A stretch of 64,000 nucleotides of DNA from Micavibrio_A sp040381535 (GCA_040381535.1 JBEIHF010000009.1:1-64000); one strand, 5' to 3'; positions 42,479 to 51,698 are shown, counted from the first letter of the stretch. Program-made: numbers and translations. Notes: generated from the letters alone by a model not told the origin.

Positions 42479-45379
42479 ATGCCTAAAACTATGTTGATTG
42501 ACGCAACCCACTCTGAAGAGACACGGGTTGCCGTCGTCGATGGACAGCGTCTGGTCGAATTCGATTACGAAAGTAAAGTCCGCAAACAACTCAAAGGGTC
42601 CGTTTTTCTGGCCAAGGTAACGCGGGTCGAACCCTCGTTGCAGGCCGCCTTTGTCAATTTCGGCGGTAACCGTCACGGATTTTTGCCGTTCTCCGAGATC
42701 CACCCTGATTATTTCCGCATTCCTGTCGCTGACCGCGAAGCGCTGCTCGCCGCCCAGATGGCCGAGCTCGAAGAGCACGACGAAGTGATGGAGAAACAAG
42801 AAGCCGCTATCGAACAACAAGCGGCACAAGCCCAAGATGGCGCATCGCCCGCAGAAGAGGTCGAAGAAGAAGACGAAGTCGAGGCCATTACCGAAGTCGG
42901 CGGCGAAGACCAGCCTTTGATCGAAGAAGAGGATGGCGAAGAAACCTCTTCCGATGAGGAAGAAGCCGAAGAAGAACACCGTGCACCTATCGCGATGGAC
43001 GCGCCAAGCGATGTCCTGCGCGGTCCGATTGTCGAAGAAGAACCTGAGTCTTCCGATGAAGATAGTTCCGAAGAATCCGATGAAGACGAAGATGATTCCG
43101 ACGAGGAAGATGATGAAGAGGGCGATGAATCCTCCGAAGACGACTCCGATGAAGAACGCGGTGAAACTCCCACCCAACAAAATAACGGCGAAGAAGGTTC
43201 GGAAGCGACATACGAAAACCGCGGACCCCGTGAAGGTGGACGTGGACGGGGTGGACGTGATCGTGGCCGTGGACGCGGCAGACAAAGCGGACGCGGCGGC
43301 AGACATGGCGGCGGCGGACGTGGTCGTCATGAACGCGACGATCATTCGGTTGAATCTGTCGGCGGCGACGGCGTGGACGGCGATCGTCCGTTCCGTTTCA
43401 ACATGCGGAAATCCTATAAAATTCAGGAAGTCATCAAACGCGGCCAGATCATGCTCATCCAAGTTTCCAAGGAAGAGCGTGGCAATAAGGGCGCGGCTGT
43501 AACAACCTATCTTTCCATGCCGGGCCGTTATTGCGTTCTGATGCCGAATTCGCCTCGCGGCGGCGGCGTTTCCCGCAAGATCGCTACTTTCAAAGACCGT
43601 AAACGCATGAAGGATATGCTGGACGACCTTTCGGTTCCCGAAGGCATGTCCGTTATTTTGCGTACAGCAGGTGTTACGCGCACCAAAGTCGAAATCAAAC
43701 GCGATCTGGATTACCTAACGCGCCTATGGAACACGATCCGCGAACATACGCTGAAATCTGTTGCACCTGCCCTTATATATGAAGAAGGTAATCTGATCAA
43801 ACGCGCGATCCGCGATTTGTATTCGCGCGATATTGAATCCGTCTATGTCTCCGGCGATGAAGGTTTCAAAAACGCCCGCGAATTCATGAAAATGCTGATG
43901 CCTTCGCACGCCAAGAATGTGCAGGAATATAAGAGCGATCGTTTGCCGCTGTTTCACAAATTCGGCGTCGAAAACCAGATCGCCGATATCGGCGAACCGA
44001 CGGTCAATCTGAAATCAGGCGGCTACCTCGTTATAAACCCGACTGAAGCCTTGGTGTCGATCGACGTCAACTCCGGCCGCGCCACGAAAGAACGCCACAT
44101 CGAAGATACGGCGCTCAAAACCAACCTCGAAGCCGCGGACGAACTGGCACGCCAGCTACGCTTGCGCGATCTCGGCGGTTTGGTCGTGGTCGACTTTATT
44201 GATATGGAAGACCGCCGCAACAACCGTAAAGTCGAACAACGTCTGCGCGATGCATTGTCTTCGGACCGTGCGCGTATTCAAGTGGGCCGTATCTCATCTT
44301 TCGGTTTGCTCGAGCTTTCCCGTCAGCGTTTGAATCCGTCACTGGCCGAAGCGCAGCAGGAAGTATGTGCGCATTGTTCCGGAACAGGTCATGTCAAAAC
44401 GCTAGACTTCTCGGCTATTTCTATCGTCCGCGCTCTGGAAGTCGAAGGCATCAAGGGCAAATCGAACGAAATCCATCTGACGATGGCTCCTTCGGTCGCC
44501 CTTTACATCATGAACCACAAGCGCAAGATCCTGAACGACATCGAAGCCCGTTATGGCTTTGAGGTTTTGATCGAAACCGACGAAACCATGTCAACATCGC
44601 ATTATAAACTCGAAGGCGCATCGCGTTCGATGGTACCCAAACCTAGCGAAGGTATTAGAACCGTCGCCGTGGAAGAAGGTGATTTCGAAAACGAAGGCGA
44701 ATACACCCCAGAAGACGAGGATGATGGTGAAGAAGGCGCACAGCCCCAATCCAACGAAGGACGCTTTTCCGAACGCGTGCAAGAACGTGGGCCGCGTCCC
44801 GAAGGTGATCGCGGACTTGACGGTCAACGCCGTCGCCGCGGACGTCGCGGTGGGCGCGGTCGTGGCCGCAACGGCGAAGGAGCACCCCGTCTGCATGAAA
44901 ATGCTGTCGCAGGCGCACCAAGCGATTTTGAAGGCGGCGATGAAGGCGATGAATCCATCGGCAACCGCATTCCATCCGATACCGAAGAAGGACGGGATGA
45001 CAATCGCGGCAACCGTGAACCGCGTGAAGGGGCACCCCGCGATGGAAACCGTGAAGGCGGTCAACGCCGCAGACGCGGTGGTCGCGGTCGCGGCAACGGC
45101 GACAGACCGCAGGGCGATCGTTCCCAAGGTGGCTGCCCGCAAGGCGAACGCGCCCCGCGTCCTCCACGCGAAGAAAATTCCGGTAATGCCGGTCCGCGTT
45201 TTGAAAGCAACCCTATGACATCTGCTCCCGCATCTTCCTTCGAGCCGCCGGTGTTGCGTGCCACACCGCCCTTGAACGATCGAAGAGGGAATGAGGCGCC
45301 TGCGCCAAGGGATTACGAGAAGGTCAATCAGGCCCCCGAAGAAAAGAAAAAGGGCTGGTGGAACAAGCTGGTAGAATAA
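42479..45379 (+). CDS. rne: Ribonuclease E
   Basis: A 966-residue endoribonuclease that starts mRNA decay and processes rRNA/tRNA. Start fixed by GGAGG at 42467-42471. Order: MPKTMLIDATHSEETRVAV; S1 domain (from about 36) interrupted by an insert of some 210 residues that is first Glu/Asp/Ser-rich, then RG-rich; S1 resumes at RGQIMLIQVSKEERGNKG; 5' sensor and DNase-I-like catalytic domain (SIDVNSGRATK, VVDFIDMEDRRNNRKV); Zn-link CAHCSG; small domain. The C-terminal scaffold is acidic and RG-rich and ends KKKGWWNKLVE. Such inserts are known in alphaproteobacterial RNase E. Confidence 0.95.
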   Translation: MPKTMLIDATHSEETRVAVVDGQRLVEFDYESKVRKQLKGSVFLAKVTRVEPSLQAAFVNFGGNRHGFLPFSEIHPDYFRIPVADREALLAAQMAELEEHDEVMEKQEAAIEQQAAQAQDGASPAEEVEEEDEVEAITEVGGEDQPLIEEEDGEETSSDEEEAEEEHRAPIAMDAPSDVLRGPIVEEEPESSDEDSSEESDEDEDDSDEEDDEEGDESSEDDSDEERGETPTQQNNGEEGSEATYENRGPREGGRGRGGRDRGRGRGRQSGRGGRHGGGGRGRHERDDHSVESVGGDGVDGDRPFRFNMRKSYKIQEVIKRGQIMLIQVSKEERGNKGAAVTTYLSMPGRYCVLMPNSPRGGGVSRKIATFKDRKRMKDMLDDLSVPEGMSVILRTAGVTRTKVEIKRDLDYLTRLWNTIREHTLKSVAPALIYEEGNLIKRAIRDLYSRDIESVYVSGDEGFKNAREFMKMLMPSHAKNVQEYKSDRLPLFHKFGVENQIADIGEPTVNLKSGGYLVINPTEALVSIDVNSGRATKERHIEDTALKTNLEAADELARQLRLRDLGGLVVVDFIDMEDRRNNRKVEQRLRDALSSDRARIQVGRISSFGLLELSRQRLNPSLAEAQQEVCAHCSGTGHVKTLDFSAISIVRALEVEGIKGKSNEIHLTMAPSVALYIMNHKRKILNDIEARYGFEVLIETDETMSTSHYKLEGASRSMVPKPSEGIRTVAVEEGDFENEGEYTPEDEDDGEEGAQPQSNEGRFSERVQERGPRPEGDRGLDGQRRRRGRRGGRGRGRNGEGAPRLHENAVAGAPSDFEGGDEGDESIGNRIPSDTEEGRDDNRGNREPREGAPRDGNREGGQRRRRGGRGRGNGDRPQGDRSQGGCPQGERAPRPPREENSGNAGPRFESNPMTSAPASSFEPPVLRATPPLNDRRGNEAPAPRDYEKVNQAPEEKKKGWWNKLVE

Positions 45380-45382
45380 TTA

Positions 45383-45412
45383 AAAAAAAGGGCGGTTTTC
45401 CGCTCTTTTTCT
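45383..45412 (+). terminator. Intrinsic terminator of rne
   Basis: GGGCGG pairs with CCGCTC (one G-T) around TTTT, with A-run before and TTTTT after, directly past the rne stop. A second hairpin AGGGAAT/ATTCCCT follows at about 45420-45436. Confidence 0.85.
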
Positions 45413-45514
45413 TTGGGTCGAGGGAATCTTATTCCCTAAAATTTTAGGCATTTTTTAACGCGCTTTAATTGTTTTAATTTAACATAAAAATTGAGACATA
45501 TACGAAGTGTTTTT

Positions 45515-45723
45515 TAGGCAAGTTGCACAGATCTCCCCACACATGAGATTGCCTAACGCTCCGTAGTTTTGATGGGCTTCTAACTACTACATGGTTCCCG
45601 TCTGTTGGCCTTCCTGATTGGGAATCTTGCCCCCGCATGTTCTCCCTTCCCGTCAGGCACCCGAGGTCAGTGGGCGTTTTCGTCCCTTAGCCACCGGAAA
45701 GAAATCCGGTGGCTATTTTTTTC
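45515..45723 (+). ncRNA. Candidate structured non-coding RNA with own terminator
   Basis: About 210 bases between rne and the next gene contain no reading frame but ordered structure: TTAGGCA/TGCCTAA closing a first hairpin (inner ATCTC/GAGAT), then GGGC/GCCC and GGTTCCC/GGGAATC nested around GGCCTTCC, and finally TAGCCACCGG/CCGGTGGCTA followed by seven T (a strong terminator at about 45696-45723). Since rne already has a terminator at 45383, a separate transcript is implied. 6S RNA is one possibility; I cannot match its consensus firmly. Confidence 0.5.
45696..45723 (+). terminator. Strong intrinsic terminator of the candidate RNA
   Basis: A perfect 10-bp stem, TAGCCACCGG with CCGGTGGCTA around an 8-base A-rich loop, followed by TTTTTTT. 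It lies about 65 bases before the next start codon, so the next gene needs its own promoter. Confidence 0.88.
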
Positions 45724-45787
45724 ATGCGGGAGACAATCTGGTACGCTATAAAGATAGGAACATTCACTTCGAGAACGGAAAATTCCC

Positions 45788-46537
45788 ATGCGCTCTTTCC
45801 TGCTTGCCACTGCCTTCGCGTTTGCTTTTATGTCCCCGTCTTTTGCCTCCGAAGAAAAAAAGGTCTTAGAAAAACCGGCGGCAGAAACATCCGTCGTCCA
45901 AAAAAATACGGATGAAAAACCCATCGCTGCGAAGGTGGAAAACACGCCTTTGAAACAATGGATTGATGCGGAAAATCAATTGATTGATCCGTTATCGGAT
46001 AAGGATAAGGAAAGCTTTTTTATACTGCGCAACAAATACTCCATTCACCGCGTAATCAAGATCGTGGAGCGCGATGTCAGCACCGCCGTTAAATCCTGCG
46101 GCAAAAACAATCCCGACATGAAAGAAAAGATGGATGGACGGTTCAAACAATGGACCAATGCTGTCGATCCCATCCTCGTGGCCGCCATAAAACAGGTGGA
46201 AAAAGAAATCGATACCCAAACGCTGGTAGATCCCATGCAGGCGCGCGAGGTTTTAAAAATGAACGACGAAGCTTATGAATTCGGCGAAAAACAAATCACC
46301 AAACAACCGGTGAGCACTAAGGAAGCCTGCGAAGATTTATTGGTCAGTATGGACCGTACCGAAGATGATATGGTGAAATTGTTGCAGGAAACACTGCTTC
46401 CCGAAAGTGTGATCAGAAAACGCGCGGGCGACATGCAAAAAGCCAAACAGAAAGCCAAAGATACGCAGCTTTCAAAAAGTCCACCCAAGCAGGCCGATGA
46501 TAAGGCGCCTGAAGAAGCGGAAGTAAAGGCGCAATAG
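45788..46537 (+). CDS. Hypothetical exported helical protein
   Basis: A 249-residue protein with a signal peptide (MRSFLLATAFAFAFMSPSFAS). The mature part is charged and mostly helical: FFILRNKYSIHRVIKIVERD, MKEKMDGRFKQWTNAVDPIL, and a C-terminal Lys/Glu-rich coil (KAKQKAKDTQLSKS). Two cysteines (SCGKN and EACED) may form a disulphide in the periplasm. No family recognised. The glycosyltransferase gene begins 13 bases after it. Confidence 0.65.
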   Translation: MRSFLLATAFAFAFMSPSFASEEKKVLEKPAAETSVVQKNTDEKPIAAKVENTPLKQWIDAENQLIDPLSDKDKESFFILRNKYSIHRVIKIVERDVSTAVKSCGKNNPDMKEKMDGRFKQWTNAVDPILVAAIKQVEKEIDTQTLVDPMQAREVLKMNDEAYEFGEKQITKQPVSTKEACEDLLVSMDRTEDDMVKLLQETLLPESVIRKRAGDMQKAKQKAKDTQLSKSPPKQADDKAPEEAEVKAQ

Positions 46538-46550
46538 CGCATAAGTATCT

Positions 46551-47612
46551 ATGAAAATTTTACAGGTTATGGCGGGCGGTGATCATGGTGGGGCAGAAAC
46601 CGCCTTCGTCGATATGTGCATCGCCATGCGCGATGCTGGCATGGACATAGAGGTTGCAACGCGATCTAACCCCGTGCGTGTTCCCGCGCTGGAAAAGGCG
46701 GGAATCAAGTTACACACGCTGCCTTTCGGCGGCGGCATCGATATTTTCACGGGCTGGGCGCTAGGGCGTATCATCAAGAAATTCCAGCCTGTCATCGTAC
46801 AGACATGGATGGCGCGCGGCGCGCACAAAACACCCAACTGGAATTCCTTGAAGACAGCGCAGCGTTATATGGTGGTCTCGCGCCTCGGCGGCTATTACAA
46901 AACCAAATATTTCAAATCTGCCGATTATTTTAATACCATCACGCCCGACATCAAACGCTACCTTGTTGATAATGGGATAGCAGCTGATCGTATTCGCCAC
47001 ATCAACAATTTTGCCGAAGTCGAGCCGATCGAAAAACCGTTATCCCGCAGCGATATGAACACGCCGGACAATGCACCTGTGCTTTTGGCTTTGGGGCGTT
47101 TGCATTCTGCCAAGGCGCACGACATCCTCATCAAATCCATCGTTTCGCTCCCGCATGTGTATGTCTGGATTGCGGGCGATGGACCGGATCGCGCGGAACT
47201 TGAAAAGCTTGCGTCTGATCTGGGCGTCGCTACCCGCGTAAAATTTCTGGGCTGGCGCACGGACAGATCCGCGTTGCTGGAAGCCTGCGATGTGTGCGTG
47301 TTCGTATCGCGCTATGAACCGTTCGGCACGGTGTTCGCACAAAGCTGGGCGTTGAAACGGCCCGTAATTGTTTCGGATTCGGACGGTCCGCGCCAATTCT
47401 GCGTGGATGGGGAAAATTCTCTGATGGTGCCAAAAAACGATGCGGCGGCGCTGACCATCGCGATCCAAAGATTGTTGATTGATAAACTCTTGCGCGATCG
47501 GCTGGTGACGCAAGGTTACAAACGCTATCAGAACGAATTCACCAAAGAAAAATCTGTCGCCGCCTATCTTGATTTTTATATCGATATTTTGAAACGCGAA
47601 AATATTCTCTAA
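46551..47612 (+). CDS. Glycosyltransferase, family 4 type
   Basis: A 353-residue GT-B enzyme. N-terminal acceptor domain opens MKILQVMAGGDHGGAETAF with the glycine loop; the C-terminal donor domain has LLALGRLHSAKAHDILI, WIAGDGPDRAELEKLA, VKFLGWRTD and the EPFGTVFAQSWALKRPVIVSD block with the conserved glutamate of nucleotide-sugar binding. It probably adds a hexose to lipopolysaccharide core or another envelope glycan; the sugar is unknown. Its 3' end overlaps that of the convergent COX15 gene by 4 bases. Confidence 0.88.
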   Translation: MKILQVMAGGDHGGAETAFVDMCIAMRDAGMDIEVATRSNPVRVPALEKAGIKLHTLPFGGGIDIFTGWALGRIIKKFQPVIVQTWMARGAHKTPNWNSLKTAQRYMVVSRLGGYYKTKYFKSADYFNTITPDIKRYLVDNGIAADRIRHINNFAEVEPIEKPLSRSDMNTPDNAPVLLALGRLHSAKAHDILIKSIVSLPHVYVWIAGDGPDRAELEKLASDLGVATRVKFLGWRTDRSALLEACDVCVFVSRYEPFGTVFAQSWALKRPVIVSDSDGPRQFCVDGENSLMVPKNDAAALTIAIQRLLIDKLLRDRLVTQGYKRYQNEFTKEKSVAAYLDFYIDILKRENIL

Positions 47613-48589
47613 ACACCGCGGTGCAATGAATGCATCTGACGGATCATCAGTGCGAGCAGGATCATTGCGCCCGCTTGGTGCATTGCCGCCATGGGGATGA
47701 CGACTTGCGACATCACGGTGCCGATGCCAAGCGCCACCTGCACGAACATCATGGCGACCAACGGCATGGATTTCATCCGCACAGCAAAAGAAGCAACGGC
47801 TACAAAGGTCGCGACAGCAATCCATCGGTGGAAGAACTGTACGCCGGCGGGATCATGCAGGATGGCATATATGCCCGTCACTTCGGGTGGAATCCAATGC
47901 TGGTTCATCATCGGCCATGTGTTGTAAACCATGCCGCCGTCCAATCCTGCCGTGAACGCACCCCAAAGAACCGTGACGGACAGCAAAACAAACGCGATCC
48001 ACCCATGGCGCTTTTCGCATAAGGTGCCTTGGCGCGTTCCTTGGGGCGTAAAATCGAATGCAATCCACAAAAGCACGCAGAAAATAATCAGCGCCAATCC
48101 CAAATGCGCGGCGAGGCGGAAGTGCGAAACATCGGGGCGGTCGACGAGGCCGCTCATCACCATGTACCAGCCGAGCACGCCCTGCAGGCCGCCTAGGATG
48201 AGTACGCCGAGAAGTTTCAGTTCGTAGCCTTGCGGAATTTGTTTGCGGATGAAGAAATAGAGAAGGGGAAGCGCAAAGACAAGCCCGATCAACCGGCCCC
48301 AGAAACGGTGCAGCCATTCCCAGAAGAAGATGTTCTTGAAATCGGCGATTTCCATCCATGAATTCTTTTGAAGGAATTCGGGGGTTTGTTTGTAAAGGCC
48401 GAACACGCGCTCCCATTCGGAATCAGACAAAGGCGGAATGGCGCCGATCAGGGGTTTCCACTCGACCATGGAAAGACCGCTTTCGGTCAAACGGGTCACC
48501 GCGCCTATAACGGCCATGGCAAAGACCATGAAGGCCGTGAAATAGAGCCAGTTTCGGACGTTTTTGTGGGGCGTTGTTGACAAATCCAT
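47609..48589 (-). CDS. ctaA: Heme A synthase (COX15/CtaA)
   Basis: A 326-residue inner-membrane enzyme oxidising the methyl group of heme O to the formyl of heme A, for aa3-type oxidases. Eight hydrophobic helices with conserved heme histidines: AVTRLTESGLSMVEWKPLIGAIPP, FWEWLHRFWGRLIGL, SHFRLAAHLGLAL and later FFHRWIAVAT and MHQAGAM. The long first loop is typical of alphaproteobacterial/mitochondrial COX15. It diverges from the ferredoxin reductase gene, 24 bases away. Confidence 0.94.
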   Translation of the reverse strand: MDLSTTPHKNVRNWLYFTAFMVFAMAVIGAVTRLTESGLSMVEWKPLIGAIPPLSDSEWERVFGLYKQTPEFLQKNSWMEIADFKNIFFWEWLHRFWGRLIGLVFALPLLYFFIRKQIPQGYELKLLGVLILGGLQGVLGWYMVMSGLVDRPDVSHFRLAAHLGLALIIFCVLLWIAFDFTPQGTRQGTLCEKRHGWIAFVLLSVTVLWGAFTAGLDGGMVYNTWPMMNQHWIPPEVTGIYAILHDPAGVQFFHRWIAVATFVAVASFAVRMKSMPLVAMMFVQVALGIGTVMSQVVIPMAAMHQAGAMILLALMIRQMHSLHRGV

Positions 48590-48613
48590 GCGGGATGAGA
48601 TTTATAACGCCCT

Positions 48614-49651
48614 ATGGGTAATTTCAAGACAGATGTGATTATTATCGGCGCAGGGCCTGTGGGGCTTTTCGCGGTGTTCGAGCTGGGCCTTCTGGATATG
48701 AAATGCCACCTTGTCGACATTCTGGACAAGCCGGGCGGCCAGTGCGCGGAACTATACCCCGAAAAGCCGATTTACGACATTCCAGCGCTCCCCATCGTCA
48801 CGGGTCAGGAATTGACGGACCGCCTTTTGGAACAGATCAAACCCTTCAATCCCGTTTTCCATTTCGGGCAGATGGCGGAAGAACTCAAGAAACTCGACAA
48901 CGGCAACTGGGAGCTTAAAACCGATGACGGGGTCGTGATCGAAGCGCCTGTAATCGTGATCGCCGCGGGCGGCGGATCGTTTGTTCCGAAAAAACCCTCG
49001 CTGCAGGGTCTCGACGAACATGAAGGCAAGAGTGTGTTTTATTCCGTCAAGAAAATGGAACAATTCCGCGGCAAGAAAATCTTGATTGCGGGCGGCGGGG
49101 ACTCCGCGCTGGATTGGGCGCTTAATTTACACCCGATAGCGGCTGAGGTCGCACTCATACACCGCCGCGATGATTTCCGCGCCGCGCCTGATTCCGTAAA
49201 CAAGATGCGTGAACTGGTGGCCGCCGGAAAAATGAAACTGCATATCGCGGATTTGAAAGCCCTGCATGCGCAGGACGGCGTTCTCGCAGGGGTAATGGCG
49301 CACAACAAGGATCTGGGCGAACATCTGATCCCCGCCGATACCTTGCTGGCGTTCTATGGCCTGACCATGAAGCTCGGCCCCATCGCCAATTTCGGCCTTA
49401 ACCTGCATGAAAACCTGATTCCCGTTGATACGGAAAAGTTCGAGACCCAAACTCCGGGCATATTCTCGATCGGCGACATCAATCATTACCCCGGCAAGCT
49501 CAAGCTTATCCTGTCGGGCTTCCATGAGGGTGCGCTCATGGCGCAACAGGCCTTCCGCTATGTCTATCCCGATAAAAAACTTCGGTTTCAATACACAACC
49601 TCGTCATCATCCTTGCAGGAAAAACTTGGTGTTGCCGCCAAAGCCGCTTAA
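48614..49651 (+). CDS. Ferredoxin-NADP reductase, thioredoxin-reductase-like type
   Basis: A 345-residue flavoprotein. FAD loop VIIIGAGPVGLFAVFELG (8-25), then LVDILDKPGGQCAELYP; NADPH loop ILIAGGGDSALDWAL; second FAD motif FSIGDINHYPG. It lacks the CxxC redox pair of true thioredoxin reductases and keeps the C-terminal extension (YTTSSSSLQEKLG), so it matches the YumC-like ferredoxin/flavodoxin reductases. A 2Fe-2S ferredoxin gene lies two genes downstream, making it the probable partner. Confidence 0.9.
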   Translation: MGNFKTDVIIIGAGPVGLFAVFELGLLDMKCHLVDILDKPGGQCAELYPEKPIYDIPALPIVTGQELTDRLLEQIKPFNPVFHFGQMAEELKKLDNGNWELKTDDGVVIEAPVIVIAAGGGSFVPKKPSLQGLDEHEGKSVFYSVKKMEQFRGKKILIAGGGDSALDWALNLHPIAAEVALIHRRDDFRAAPDSVNKMRELVAAGKMKLHIADLKALHAQDGVLAGVMAHNKDLGEHLIPADTLLAFYGLTMKLGPIANFGLNLHENLIPVDTEKFETQTPGIFSIGDINHYPGKLKLILSGFHEGALMAQQAFRYVYPDKKLRFQYTTSSSSLQEKLGVAAKAA

Positions 49652-49662
49652 ACTGCTTTTCC

Positions 49663-50466
49663 ATGGCCGCCCCTTTCGACATCATCACCGCCTCCGCCAA
49701 AGCCTATAAAAACACATGGGCCATCCGCCATTATATTTTGAAACTCGCCATCGTGCCTTTCGTGTTGCGCCTGTTTTGTTTCACCATGGCGATTACGTAT
49801 GCCAGCGGTAATTTCACCTACTTCATGTTGATCATGCTGCCCGCTTTGTTCGCGGAAGGCTGGATGCTCTCGCACCTCGTTCGTTTTCAGGTGCTGGGGC
49901 AGATATGGCCGTTCCGTCCCTCTGGTGACATGGAATCCGATATCGCCATGCTCGAAACACGCGCGCGCGGCGTTCTTGGCGGAATGATCGTTTTCGTTCT
50001 CATCAATATGACAGTGCGCCTTTTTTCCGAACTTATCCGCCTTTACATGTTGCCCTATATGCCCGTGGAAGGTGCGGAACAGGTGGAAATACCTGTTGCC
50101 GTCGCGATTACATCCATCTTCTTGCTCGGTTTCATGATCTGGGGTTTTCGCCTTTTGTGGCTCTATATACCCTACGCACTCAACATGGGCGGCATGACAT
50201 ATCTTTCCGCGCTCAAAGGAATTCAAACATCCTTTGCCATGTTCACCGTGTGGATCATCTGCGGTCTGCCTTTCGTTGCCATGGTGGTGATGGCGAGCGG
50301 ATTGATCGGCGATCCTTTGGCGGCGGCGTTTGGCAAAAGCGCGGGGAACTTCGTGATGATTTTGTTCACGGTGGCTGGCGATCTTGGCAAAAGCATCATG
50401 GTCACGGCGGGTATCGCCTATGCGCTTCAGCAAGTTTTCAAGAAGCAGAATAAAGTCAGATTATAA
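49663..50466 (+). CDS. Polytopic membrane protein between FNR and ferredoxin
   Basis: A 267-residue protein with about six hydrophobic helices (YFMLIMLPALFAEGWML, VLGGMIVFVLINMTVRLF, AVAITSIFLLGFMIWGF, MFTVWIICGLPFVAMVVM, FVMILFTVAGDLGKS). No family recognised; no cofactor-binding histidine pattern stands out. It is placed 11 bases after the reductase and 2 bases before the ferredoxin gene, so the three are one operon; a link to electron transfer is only contextual. Confidence 0.7.
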   Translation: MAAPFDIITASAKAYKNTWAIRHYILKLAIVPFVLRLFCFTMAITYASGNFTYFMLIMLPALFAEGWMLSHLVRFQVLGQIWPFRPSGDMESDIAMLETRARGVLGGMIVFVLINMTVRLFSELIRLYMLPYMPVEGAEQVEIPVAVAITSIFLLGFMIWGFRLLWLYIPYALNMGGMTYLSALKGIQTSFAMFTVWIICGLPFVAMVVMASGLIGDPLAAAFGKSAGNFVMILFTVAGDLGKSIMVTAGIAYALQQVFKKQNKVRL

Positions 50467-50468
50467 TC

Positions 50469-50786
50469 ATGCATATTTTCGTGACAGATCTGAATGGCGT
50501 CACCCATGAATGCGAAGGCATCGAAGGCTGGCGCCTCATGGAAATCATCCGCGATGCAGGCCTTCCCATTAAGGCGGAATGCGGCGGCTGTGCGTCCTGC
50601 GCCACCTGTCATGTTTATGTCGATGAAGACTGGATGTCCAAACTCTATCCGCCGCGGGCAGACGAGATCGAGCTTTTGGATACCGCGCCCGATGTGCGCG
50701 ATAATTCCCGCCTGTCTTGCCAGATATTGATGAGCCAAGAACTGGATGGTTTAAAAGTGTTTCTGGCTCCTGGAACGGAGCCGTAA
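50469..50786 (+). CDS. 2Fe-2S ferredoxin, adrenodoxin type
   Basis: A 105-residue ferredoxin. Cluster ligands: C-x5-C-x2-C in AECGGCASCATCHVYVDED and the fourth Cys in SRLSCQI. The acidic DEIELLDTAPDVRDNS stretch is typical of adrenodoxin/FdxB ferredoxins that serve monooxygenases or Fe-S assembly. Co-transcribed with the reductase at 48614. Confidence 0.93.
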   Translation: MHIFVTDLNGVTHECEGIEGWRLMEIIRDAGLPIKAECGGCASCATCHVYVDEDWMSKLYPPRADEIELLDTAPDVRDNSRLSCQILMSQELDGLKVFLAPGTEP

Positions 50787-50787
50787 G

Positions 50788-51291
50788 CTACGGAGCTAGA
50801 CGCGCGTCGCGGCGTGCCATTTTTGCGGCATATCTGTTTAACGCACGTTCCGTGGTTTCTTCAAAGCTATCGAAAGCCAGCCTTCCTCTTTTTACGTGAC
50901 CGAGCTCGTTTTCTTCCACTTGCTCATAAAATTTTTCTTTCACACTATCCAGACCGCCATTCAAAAGCCGTTCGATCGTGGTGCCGGGATGGCGGGAAAA
51001 GTTTTCTATAGTTTGCATACGCACGAGATTTTTTGTCACTTGCCGCAGACCACCATCGAAATCAAGAAGCGCCTTCCATGACTGGGTGGCGATGATCTCG
51101 TTCTTGCCCATCATATTGACCACGCGTTTTGGCAGTTTCAGTGCAGGCAATTTAAAATGGTCTTCCATGTGTCCGGTCAATTCGGAAGGACGCATTTCTT
51201 TTCCGGCGTGATGGAATATGACGCACAACCCGTCTTCACCGTGCGAACGGTAATGAGCATATCTGTGAAAATGGCCTTCTTTGATTGGCAT
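50788..51291 (-). CDS. Hypothetical protein
   Basis: A 167-residue soluble protein from ATG 51291, which has GGAGAG six bases upstream (GTG 51330 would give 180 residues). Visible parts: a His-rich N-terminal region (EGHFHRYAHYRSHG), LPALKLPKRVVNMMG, and a helical C-terminus rich in Arg and Glu (FDSFEETTERALNRYAAKMARRD). No family recognised; no signal or membrane helix. Confidence 0.6.
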   Translation of the reverse strand: MPIKEGHFHRYAHYRSHGEDGLCVIFHHAGKEMRPSELTGHMEDHFKLPALKLPKRVVNMMGKNEIIATQSWKALLDFDGGLRQVTKNLVRMQTIENFSRHPGTTIERLLNGGLDSVKEKFYEQVEENELGHVKRGRLAFDSFEETTERALNRYAAKMARRDARLAP

Positions 51292-51378
51292 CATACTCTC
51301 CAAAAGATGGGTAGTATCTGCCACAGTCACGCGAAATAAGCAAATTATTATGTCAATTTAGAGGATGCTAATAGTTAA

Positions 51379-51642
51379 TCAGGCGGTGATTTCAATATCG
51401 ATCATACGCGCTTCGGACGGCGTGATGATCTTGCTGTGCGCCACATAAACCGAATGCAACTTGCCTTCGATCTCGCGCACCCAAAATCCGAGGAATTGTT
51501 TCAACTCGGGAAAGATCGGGGCGCGGTCGTAGTCCTGCCAGATATATTCTTGCAAAAACTTAGGGTGGTCGGGCATATGGTAAAAGATCTGCGCGGTCGT
51601 CAGTCGATAGTCGCTGGTAAACTGTATATCGAAGTCTGCCAT
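51379..51642 (-). CDS. usg: Usg family protein
   Basis: An 87-residue protein with the Usg pattern: YRLTTAQIFYHMPDHPKFLQ, YIWQDYDRAPIFPELKQFLGFW and EIEGKLHSVYVAHSK. Usg-like proteins are widespread in alphaproteobacteria; function is unknown (named for a gene near trp genes). It helps place the organism taxonomically. A purine-rich GGGGAT lies just before its ATG. Confidence 0.85.
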   Translation of the reverse strand: MADFDIQFTSDYRLTTAQIFYHMPDHPKFLQEYIWQDYDRAPIFPELKQFLGFWVREIEGKLHSVYVAHSKIITPSEARMIDIEITA

Positions 51643-51698
51643 ATCCCCATCTTAGCATATTTTGGCTTTCCAATTCCTAATGAGGTCGCATGAATGTC

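Noticed and set aside
42398..43462. A 354-codon minus-strand frame across the RNase E start
   Set aside because: It is antisense to the acidic insert and to the leader; the Phe-rich composition is the complement of Glu codons.
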